Part shown: positions 1-5,318 of the stretch, one piece after another | Layout: every line of letters begins with the position of its first letter | Numbering within the stretch: position 1 is the stretch's first letter | NCBI GenBank assembly: GCA_003695555.1 | Contig: RFIU01000287.1 | Span: 1-9,048, forward strand | DNA from: Alphaproteobacteria bacterium | GTDB taxonomy: Bacteria > Pseudomonadota > Alphaproteobacteria > Sphingomonadales > Rhodothalassiaceae | Reading direction: 5' to 3' | DNA: 9,048 bases | Program-made: the position numbers and the translations under genes | The notes under the pieces: model-generated | Told to the model about the DNA's origin: nothing | What the model saw: the letters and a program-made list of their open reading frames with translations, nothing else | Database searches by the model: none

Positions 1-1
1 C

Positions 2-184
2 GTCGTGTGCCCAGCCCACCTCGTCGGGAAGTGGCAGGACGACACCGAAAGATTCCTGGGCCGCACGCTCAAGCGGATCACCGCGGACACCGTCCGAGAG
101 CAGATCCTGGAGCTCAGTGATCATCCGTTCTGGGTCGTCTCGCTGCAGCTGGCGGCGGCCAACCCCCGGGTCCGGGAAGCGATC
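2..184 (+). other. SNF2-type helicase-like segment fused to the TPR frame
   Basis: The first 60 residues contain VVCPAHLVGKWQDDTERF, which resembles the motif Ia region of SNF2-family superfamily 2 helicases (pattern CPxxLxxxWxxExxRF). About 25 residues later comes FWVVSLQLAAANPRVREAI, which resembles the strand and helix just before the Walker B (DEAH-type) motif in bacterial SNF2 proteins. No Walker A, DEAH or later helicase motif is present: the frame passes directly into TPR sequence after Ile60, at bases 182-184. The join coincides with GATCGATC at 181-188. The match comes from memory of family motifs, not from a search. Either this is a real fusion or deletion remnant, or the end of the contig is chimeric. 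Confidence 0.45.
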
Positions 185-595
185 GATCCCGACCGTGCTG
201 AAATCTTCCTTCTGCGCGCCAGCGCGGAACGAGCGCTCGAACGCTACGACGATGCAGCGCGCGATATCACGCGCGCCCTCGAACTGCGGACCGAATGGCC
301 GGATGCGCTGCTGGAACGGGCCAATCTGAATGCCTTGCGCGGGCGCCTCGAAGAGGCGCGCCGGGACTGGCTGAAGATCGCCGGCAACTGGCCCGAGCAC
401 CCGGCGGCCGAGGCGGCGCGCGCCAATCTCGCCGGTCTTGACGGCGGTGCAGACGAGCCGATCGGGAAGAATGGTGCGCCAAAGGGTCCGACGGCGGTTC
501 AGCCTTCCGGTCCGACATCCGTTGAATCGCCGACGGCGCCGAGGGCGGCCCGCCATTCCTCGCGCACCGCCGGATCCGGCTCGGACTTGCCATAG
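2..595 (+). CDS. TPR-repeat protein, 5' partial, with a helicase-like N-terminus
   Basis: The frame is open from the left edge and stops with TAG at 593-595, so the true start lies outside the window. The GTG at base 5 is only the first possible start codon. Numbering from that GTG, residues about 65-98 and 99-132 are two tetratricopeptide repeats (AEIFLLRASAERAL, DAARDITRALEL, then PDALLERANLNALRGRLEEA), closed by the AAEAARANL helix often seen at the end of alphaproteobacterial TPR proteins. TPRs mediate protein-protein contacts; no specific partner can be inferred. Residues 1-60 do not look like TPR and are described separately. Residues about 147-196 are a Gly/Pro/Ser/Thr-rich tail with no recognisable fold. 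The last 97 bases of that tail are antisense to the end of queG. I am confident of the TPR part and unsure that the N-terminus belongs to the same natural gene. Confidence 0.65.
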   Translation, partial: VVCPAHLVGKWQDDTERFLGRTLKRITADTVREQILELSDHPFWVVSLQLAAANPRVREAIDPDRAEIFLLRASAERALERYDDAARDITRALELRTEWPDALLERANLNALRGRLEEARRDWLKIAGNWPEHPAAEAARANLAGLDGGADEPIGKNGAPKGPTAVQPSGPTSVESPTAPRAARHSSRTAGSGSDLP

Positions 596-1704
596 CGCGC
601 TGCCGCCTCGCGCACCTCTTCGGGGGATGCCAGCCGCGCGAGCGCCCAGACGGCCGCCCCGCGGACCAGCGGATCGGTCGATTCCAGCTTCTCACGGACC
701 AGTGCCAGCAGATCGCGGTCGCCGGCATTGCCGATCGCGATCAGGACATTGCGGATGAAGCCGCGCCAGGTCGCGCGCTTGACTGGGGTACCGGCGAAGA
801 GGTCGCGGAATCCTTCCTCGTCGAGCTGTACGAGATCGGCAAGTCGCAGACCTTTCAGCCGCGGCCGGACGGCAAGCGTCGCCTCGCGGCCGGCACGCGC
901 GAACTTGTTCCAGGGACAGACCGCCAGACAGTCGTCGCAACCGAACACCCGATTGCCCATCAAAGGCCGCAGTTCACGCGGGATCGGCCCGCGGTGTTCG
1001 ATCGTCAGATACGAGATGCAGCGCCGTGCATCGAGTTGCCGTGCCGAGACGAAGGCATCCGTCGGACAGGCTTCGAGACATCGCCGGCAGCGCCCGCAAT
1101 GGTCGCCCATCGGGCGGTCGAAGGGCAGCGGGCGGTCGAGAAAGATGGCGCCGAGAAACAGCCACGAACCGAATGCTCGCGAGACCAGGTTGGTGTGCTT
1201 GCCCTGCCAGCCGAGACCGGCGGCCTCGGCGAGCGGCTTTTCCATTACCGGCGCGGTATCGACGAAGACCTTGACCGCACCGCCGGTGCGATCCGTGATG
1301 AAGCCGGCCACCTGCTTCAGCCGCTTGCGGATGATAGTGTGATAGTCCTTGCGCCGCGCATAGATCGAGATGGCGGCCATCTTCGAATCAGCAAGTTCGG
1401 CGAGCGGATCGCCGGCGATCCCGTAATTGACTCCGAGCATCAGCACCGAGCGCACCTCCGCCCACAGCCGGCGCGGATCGGCACGTTCCTCGGCACGTTC
1501 GGCAAGCCAGTCCATCTCGCCATGCCAGCCCTGCGCAATCGCCTCCTTCAGATGCCGGCCCGCGCCCAGGACGGCGGCCGGGTCGGCAACGCCGAGCGCA
1601 TCGAAGCCGAGCGCGTGCGCCTGTCTGCGGATGGCCGCGAGCAGCGCGGCCGACTGCTCATCTTCGTCTGCCGACCCTGAGGAGCATTGCGCGGTTTCAG
1701 CCAT
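499..1704 (-). CDS. queG: Epoxyqueuosine reductase QueG
   Basis: QueG catalyses the last step of queuosine synthesis, reducing epoxyqueuosine to queuosine at tRNA position 34 with a cobalamin cofactor and two [4Fe-4S] clusters, in the cytoplasm. The 401-residue protein shows the family layout. The N-terminal cobalamin-binding region carries the ARRKDYH segment (116-122) and FVDTAPVMEK, in which Asp149 is the expected catalytic acid. The ferredoxin-like part has C203, C206, C209 and C213 (CGRCRRCLEACP), then C229, then C256, C259 and C263 (CDDCLAVCPWN). A HEAT-like helical C-terminus follows (about 315-390). The ATG at 1704 is the only sensible start, because the next Met is residue 64. It lies five bases after the GST stop, and AAGG overlapping that stop is a closely spaced ribosome site, so translation is probably coupled. 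The 3' end overlaps the convergent TPR frame by 97 bases. Confidence 0.95.
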   Translation of the reverse strand: MAETAQCSSGSADEDEQSAALLAAIRRQAHALGFDALGVADPAAVLGAGRHLKEAIAQGWHGEMDWLAERAEERADPRRLWAEVRSVLMLGVNYGIAGDPLAELADSKMAAISIYARRKDYHTIIRKRLKQVAGFITDRTGGAVKVFVDTAPVMEKPLAEAAGLGWQGKHTNLVSRAFGSWLFLGAIFLDRPLPFDRPMGDHCGRCRRCLEACPTDAFVSARQLDARRCISYLTIEHRGPIPRELRPLMGNRVFGCDDCLAVCPWNKFARAGREATLAVRPRLKGLRLADLVQLDEEGFRDLFAGTPVKRATWRGFIRNVLIAIGNAGDRDLLALVREKLESTDPLVRGAAVWALARLASPEEVREAAARYGKSEPDPAVREEWRAALGAVGDSTDVGPEG

Positions 1705-1709
1705 GGCCT

Positions 1710-2507
1710 TCAGAAATCCGGGCGGTCGTAATGACGCGGCGGTTGCAAGCCGGCGACCCGTTCGGCAAGTACGGACCGCACGCCGCGGCGCGATTTCATC
1801 CGCATATACCAGTCCTTCACCAATGGATGAGCGGACCAGTCGATGTCGCCGAAATAGTCGAGGACCGAGAGATTGGCGGCAGCCGCGACATCGGCAAGGC
1901 TGACATGGCGGCCGGCCAGATAGTGCCGCCGCTCGACGAGATGGGCGATATAGGCAAGGTGGGTCTTCAGATTGCGGTGCGCGGCGCGGATCGACCGGCT
2001 GTCCGGCTCGCCGAGCTTGAGGAAGCGTTTCAGAAACTTTTCCGAAACGACGAGACGGGTCACTTCATGCGTGCACTTGACCAGAAACCACTGGACGAGG
2101 CGGCGCACTTCGGCCCGATCGGCCGCAGATGCGGGCAGAAAGGCGGGCTCGGGAAAGCGTTCCTCGAGATATTCGCCGATCGCCACCGCCGATCCGATGG
2201 CCGGGTGCCCCTTCTCGATCAACACCGGCAGTGAACCGTCCGGCGAGTGGCGGAGGAACTCGGGCCGGCGCTCCCACGCCTTTTCCAGCACCGGGCGATG
2301 ATCGATGCGCTTTTCGGCAAGCAGGATGCGGACATGACGCGAACCGGGATCGAAGGTGCCGTAGAGCAGGGTGCCGAGCCGACGCTCCTCGCGCCCGGGC
2401 GTCTCCCGCTCTGACGGATCGCGGGCTTGTCCGTTATCGCTTGCCCCGGCAGGCGGGGTGCGACTAGAAGATGGAGCATTCGCTCGAACCGTCGTTTCGT
2501 CGCTCAT
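1710..2507 (-). CDS. Glutathione S-transferase family protein
   Basis: The protein is 265 residues from the ATG at 2507. Residues 46-119 form the thioredoxin-like N-domain: it begins LLYGTFDPGSRHVRILLAEK, has the cis-proline loop SLPVLI (92-97), and has IGSAVAIGEYLEERFP where most GSTs have the Glu/Gln-Ser glutathione-binding motif. Here the residue before Ser106 is Gly. Residues about 125-250 are the all-helical C-domain with LADVAAAANLSVLDYF (204-219). Ser56 sits where the catalytic Ser/Cys is expected; a Cys is absent. The substrate is unknown. The first 44 residues are a polar Ser/Pro/Arg/Glu-rich extension not usual in the family. An in-frame ATG at 2573 would add 22 residues but lies inside the divergent ABC gene. 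The gene is first in an operon with queG; a GST beside queG is, as I recall, a recurring arrangement in Alphaproteobacteria, with no proven functional link. Confidence 0.85.
   Translation of the reverse strand: MSDETTVRANAPSSSRTPPAGASDNGQARDPSERETPGREERRLGTLLYGTFDPGSRHVRILLAEKRIDHRPVLEKAWERRPEFLRHSPDGSLPVLIEKGHPAIGSAVAIGEYLEERFPEPAFLPASAADRAEVRRLVQWFLVKCTHEVTRLVVSEKFLKRFLKLGEPDSRSIRAAHRNLKTHLAYIAHLVERRHYLAGRHVSLADVAAAANLSVLDYFGDIDWSAHPLVKDWYMRMKSRRGVRSVLAERVAGLQPPRHYDRPDF
2441..2470 (+). promoter_or_regulatory. Possible sigma-70-type promoter for the ABC operon
   Basis: TTGCCC (2441-2446) and TAGAAG (2465-2470) are separated by 18 bases; each matches four of six consensus positions. The start of transcription would fall near 2477, about 47 bases before the GTG at 2524. 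The site lies within the codons of the low-complexity N-terminal extension of the divergent GST gene, the least constrained sequence nearby. This rests on pattern matching only. Confidence 0.2.
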
Positions 2508-2523
2508 CGGGGGTCCATCAGCC
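2508..2523. promoter_or_regulatory. 16-base divergent gap holding both ribosome sites
   Basis: Only 16 bases separate the ATG of the GST gene (minus strand, 2507) from the GTG of the ABC ATPase gene (plus strand, 2524). GGGGG at 2509-2513 lies 10 bases before the GTG and is its only Shine-Dalgarno candidate. On the other strand TGGA (2514-2517) lies six bases before the GST ATG. Both are weak. There is no room for promoters here, so each promoter must lie inside the other gene's coding region. Confidence 0.45.
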
Positions 2524-3504
2524 GTGTCAGACGAAATAAACGTGCCGGTCGTCGAACTTTCCCACATCGCCAAGAGATTCGGAAGCCATCAGGCGCTCGC
2601 CGACGTCTCGATGCGGGTGGAACCCGGCGAGGTCTTCGGCTTTCTCGGCCCGAATGGCGCCGGCAAGACGACCACCTTGCGGATCCTGCTCGACATCATT
2701 GCACCGGATTCGGGCAGGCGACGGGTATTCGGCGACCCGCAGCCGCTCGAACACGCTTCGCGCATCGGCTATCTGCCCGAAGAACGCGGCCTCTACAAGA
2801 ACATGACGGCCGAAGCCGCGATCGCCTATCTTGCCGAGCTGAAGGGGGTGCCTGGCCGCATCGCCCGGCAACGCGCAGCGGAGCTGCTCAAACGCTGGGG
2901 ACTCGGCGAAGCGGTGCGCCGGCGGATCGGCAAGCTGTCGAAGGGCATGGCGCAGAAGGTACAGGTGCTTTCCACCATCGCCCATGATCCCGACCTGCTG
3001 ATTCTCGACGAGCCTTTCTCGGGACTCGACCCGGTCAATCAGCAGGTGCTCGAAGACCTCATCGCCGATGAAAAGCGGCGCGGGCGCACGATCATCTTCT
3101 CGACCCATGTCATGCAGCACGCCGAACGGCTGTGCGACCGCATCCTGCTGATCGCGCGCGGCCGCGACATCTTCACCGGCACCGTCGAGCAGGCCCGGCG
3201 TCTGAAGGGGATCCGCATCGAACTGCGGATCACCGGCGATCCCGCCCCGCTCGCCCGCCTGCCCGGCATCACCGCCATGCAGGTGGATCCGGACACCCCG
3301 GGGCGAGTGCTGCTCGAAACCGAGCCCGGCTTTCGCGCCGACCCCTTCCTGAGAGCCCTGGTTCAAACAGGAATAGAGATCGACCGCCTGCGGATGATCG
3401 AACCGAGCCTGCATGAGGTCTTCGTTCATCTTGTCGGCGCCGATGCCGACGGACTGTCGGGAAATGGCGCCAGAAGCGACGGGAAAAGGGAGGCCACGCG
3501 ATGA
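2524..3504 (+). CDS. ABC transporter ATP-binding protein, NatA-like
   Basis: This is the cytoplasmic ATPase that powers the permease encoded next. From the GTG at 2524 it has 326 residues. Walker A is GPNGAGKTT (42-50). The Q-loop region reads YLPEERGLY (83-91), with Glu in place of the usual Gln, a variant I recall as typical of this NatA-like branch (COG4152). The signature is LSKGMAQKVQ (138-147), and Walker B is LLILDEPFSGLDP (158-170) with catalytic Glu163. The switch histidine is His195 in STH. Residues about 215-303 form the extra C-terminal domain seen in this group (DUF4162-type). I chose the GTG because the family N-terminus begins a few residues before VVELSHIAKRFG; a longer frame from 2371 would be read through GST-coding sequence. 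The stop overlaps the permease start as ATGA. The substrate is not evident. Confidence 0.9.
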   Translation: MSDEINVPVVELSHIAKRFGSHQALADVSMRVEPGEVFGFLGPNGAGKTTTLRILLDIIAPDSGRRRVFGDPQPLEHASRIGYLPEERGLYKNMTAEAAIAYLAELKGVPGRIARQRAAELLKRWGLGEAVRRRIGKLSKGMAQKVQVLSTIAHDPDLLILDEPFSGLDPVNQQVLEDLIADEKRRGRTIIFSTHVMQHAERLCDRILLIARGRDIFTGTVEQARRLKGIRIELRITGDPAPLARLPGITAMQVDPDTPGRVLLETEPGFRADPFLRALVQTGIEIDRLRMIEPSLHEVFVHLVGADADGLSGNGARSDGKREATR

Positions 3505-5078
3505 TCCGGCACGTCTGGCTGATCGCCCGCCACGAATTCGTCGAGACGATGAAGAGCCGCACCTTTCTGGTCACCCTGCTGCTGATTCCGACGATGATCG
3601 CGATGGGCGTGCTGGTGCCGCGCTGGCTGAAGACCCGGGCAACGACGACGAGCGCGATCGCCTTGATCGAGGCGGGCAAGGAAGATTGGACGGCACGGGT
3701 GCGCGAGGCGCTGGCGCTCGAACGTGCGCGGCTGGAAATCAGCGCGCTGCATGACTGGCTTGCCGCCCATGCGCGACCCGAATTCCGCCACGATGGCGAA
3801 CTCGACGAAAGCCGGGTGCCGCTGCTGCTGCTCAAGAACCATGCTGACATCACCGATTGGGATGCGCGCCGTTTCATCGACAGCGGCGGACTGGCGCAGT
3901 GGCTGCCAATAGCGATGAGCTTCGCCGAGCCGGACGCGCCGCCCTTTCTCGCCCCACCGCCTTTGTTGCGCATCGTAGAACCGCCCGCCGGGCTGGTGGA
4001 CCATGAGGGTGCCGACCGGAATGCCATGGGCCGCTCGCTAGCCCCCTGGCTGGAAGGCAGGCGGCGGCTGGCCGATGGCAGCCCGCTGAAAGCGGTGGTG
4101 ATCTTTCCGCCCCGGGTCGCGCCCGTCCCGCCGGACGTGCCGGCATCCATCGGACGTGGTCCGGTCGAACGCTCGGTCCAGATATGGAGTGCCGGGGCAC
4201 TCGATTCCGTCATCCGGTCCCGACTTCACGATGCCCTCGACCATGCCTTCCGCGCCCGTGCCCTGGAACAGGGGCTTCCGGATCCCGGCCTCGTCCGGCT
4301 GTGGGACATGCAGGCACCGGTGCGCTATCTCGACGTCAGCGCAGCAGGCGGGCGGACGATCACGCTTGCCGACCGGATGGCGCGGGTGCTGCCGCGAGCG
4401 GCGAGCGTTTTGCTGATCTATTTCCTGCTGATCAATTCCAGCCTTCTGATGAGCCACATGATGGAAGAGAAGTCGAACCGCATTGTCGAGGTGCTGATCT
4501 CTTCCGTAAAGCCGGACGCGCTGATGGCCGGCAAGCTGATCGGCGCCTCGCTCATTGCCCTGTTCCTCTTCGTCTTCTCGGTGGCGAGCGTTCTCGGCGT
4601 GCTGTTTCTGGCCGGCGGCAGCGTCTTCGTCGAGATCACCCGGGCTCTGCTTGCTGCGGTCGGGGATTCGCCGATCCTTCCCGCCCTCATCGCCTATTTT
4701 CTGCTCGGCTACTTCCTCTTCGCCGGTCTGTTTCTTACCGCCGGCGCCTTCTGCGAGACGCCGAAGGACGTGCAGGCGCTGAGCACGCCGCTGGTGCTGG
4801 CGATGATCGTCATCCTTTTCGTCGTCTGGGCCTATGGCGCCGAGCCGAAGAGCGATGCGGCCCGTCTGCTCTCCTTCCTGCCCTTCTTCGGTCCCTTCAT
4901 GCTGATGGCCCGGGTTACCGCAGAGCCGCCCGTGTGGGAAGTCGCGCTCGCCATCGGCCTGCAGACCCTCTACATCGCCGGCATCCTGTGGCTTTCGGCG
5001 CGCTTGTTCCGGGTCGCCGTGCTTGCCTCGGGCCTTCCCTCCGTCCGCCTCCTGATCACCCGGATACGCAAGCATTGA
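3501..5078 (+). CDS. ABC-2 type permease, NatB-like, with large external domain
   Basis: This is the membrane half of the exporter, 525 residues, starting at the ATG that overlaps the ATPase stop by four bases. A membrane segment lies at about 21-41 (TFLVTLLLIPTMIAMGVLVP). It is followed by a soluble, probably periplasmic domain of about 250 residues (45-295), rich in Pro and charged residues between 140 and 225. A block of further segments follows, at about 301-319, 347-371, 392-418, 427-447, 455-470 and 479-501. Between the second and third is the cytoplasmic coupling stretch EEKSNRIVEVLISSVKP (322-338), the hallmark of ABC-2 exporters of the NatB/COG1668 type. B. subtilis NatAB exports sodium, but members of this broad family have varied or unknown substrates, so sodium should not be assumed. 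It probably works as a dimer with two copies of the ATPase. Confidence 0.88.
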   Translation: MIRHVWLIARHEFVETMKSRTFLVTLLLIPTMIAMGVLVPRWLKTRATTTSAIALIEAGKEDWTARVREALALERARLEISALHDWLAAHARPEFRHDGELDESRVPLLLLKNHADITDWDARRFIDSGGLAQWLPIAMSFAEPDAPPFLAPPPLLRIVEPPAGLVDHEGADRNAMGRSLAPWLEGRRRLADGSPLKAVVIFPPRVAPVPPDVPASIGRGPVERSVQIWSAGALDSVIRSRLHDALDHAFRARALEQGLPDPGLVRLWDMQAPVRYLDVSAAGGRTITLADRMARVLPRAASVLLIYFLLINSSLLMSHMMEEKSNRIVEVLISSVKPDALMAGKLIGASLIALFLFVFSVASVLGVLFLAGGSVFVEITRALLAAVGDSPILPALIAYFLLGYFLFAGLFLTAGAFCETPKDVQALSTPLVLAMIVILFVVWAYGAEPKSDAARLLSFLPFFGPFMLMARVTAEPPVWEVALAIGLQTLYIAGILWLSARLFRVAVLASGLPSVRLLITRIRKH

Positions 5079-5170
5079 GGCGCGACCAGATGATCATTTT
5101 GCGCTTGCCACGGACGCGCGTGAGCGCCTAAGGGCGGGAAAACGGGCCGAACCGGCAGCGTACGGCACGG

Positions 5171-5191
5171 TTGGCGGGAAAGCCCCGCTAA
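5171..5191 (+). promoter_or_regulatory. Hairpin in the korA upstream region
   Basis: TTGGCGGG (5171-5178) pairs with CCCGCTAA (5184-5191) to give an eight-pair stem with one G-U and a five-base AAAGC loop. Its outer bases could instead join a second pairing, AACCG (5150-5154) with CGGTT (5168-5172), so the two are partly exclusive. There is no following T-run, so this is not a typical intrinsic terminator. No function can be assigned. Confidence 0.35.
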
Positions 5192-5199
5192 GTCCAGCG

Positions 5200-5241
5200 T
5201 TCAGCGCGATTGCCTTGCAAAGGCGTGCGTGCGGTGCTGAA
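5200..5241 (+). promoter_or_regulatory. Two-tier hairpin upstream of korA
   Basis: TTCAGCGC (5200-5207) pairs with GTGCTGAA (5234-5241) in an eight-pair outer stem with one G-U. Inside it, GCCTT (5212-5216) pairs with AAGGC (5220-5224) around a GCA loop. The stems are separated by an asymmetric internal loop. If transcribed from upstream this would be part of a structured leader RNA. A possible promoter overlaps the same bases, so both readings cannot hold for one transcript. Confidence 0.35.
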
Positions 5242-5243
5242 AT
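5215..5243 (+). promoter_or_regulatory. Possible korAB promoter
   Basis: CTTGCAA (TTGCAA at 5215-5220) and TGAAAT (5238-5243) lie 17 bases apart, each matching four of six positions of the housekeeping consensus. Transcription would start near 5250, giving a leader of about 70 bases before the korA ATG. The match is modest for a GC-rich genome, and the bases also form the two-tier hairpin, which competes as an explanation. Confidence 0.25.
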
Positions 5244-5308
5244 GCCGGCGGCAAGGGGACGCAGGTGGCGCCTCTTCGCCATGACCCGGCCCGGATGGAC
5301 AGCGGGAC

Positions 5309-5314
5309 AGGAAG
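5309..5314 (+). promoter_or_regulatory. Ribosome binding site that decides the korA start
   Basis: AGGAAG ends four bases before the ATG at 5319. It favours this start over the in-frame ATG at 5265, which would add 18 residues not expected in the family. Confidence 0.65.
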
Positions 5315-5318
5315 ACCC

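Larger units (their letters stand above)
5079..5318 (+). other. Intergenic region and probable korA leader
   Basis: No protein-coding frame is convincing in these 240 bases. The region holds several inverted repeats, listed separately where strong, and smaller ones at 5243-5253 (TGCC/GGCA, loop GGC) and 5265-5282 (TGGCG/CGCCA plus a G-T pair). GGCGGGAAA occurs twice, at 5133-5141 and 5173-5181. ATGATCAT at 5090-5097 is a perfect palindrome just after the permease stop, but no hairpin with a T-run marks a terminator there. I do not recognise a known riboswitch class in it. Confidence 0.5.

Noticed and set aside
2371..2523. Longer N-terminus for the ABC ATPase from the ATG at 2371
   Set aside because: The added 51 residues are Ser/Arg-rich, are read through GST codons and precede the normal family start. 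The GTG at 2524 fits the family.
4038..5075. Minus-strand open frame of 345 codons opposite the ABC permease
   Set aside because: Its protein is rich in Gln, Arg, Glu and Gly with no fold or motif, as expected for an antisense shadow in GC-rich DNA. The plus frame has a clear ABC-2 permease.
5079..5128. Intrinsic terminator after the ABC permease
   Set aside because: Small inverted repeats exist (5090-5097; about 5112-5128), but no stable stem is followed by a T-run. The TTTT at 5097-5100 lacks a GC-rich stem before it.
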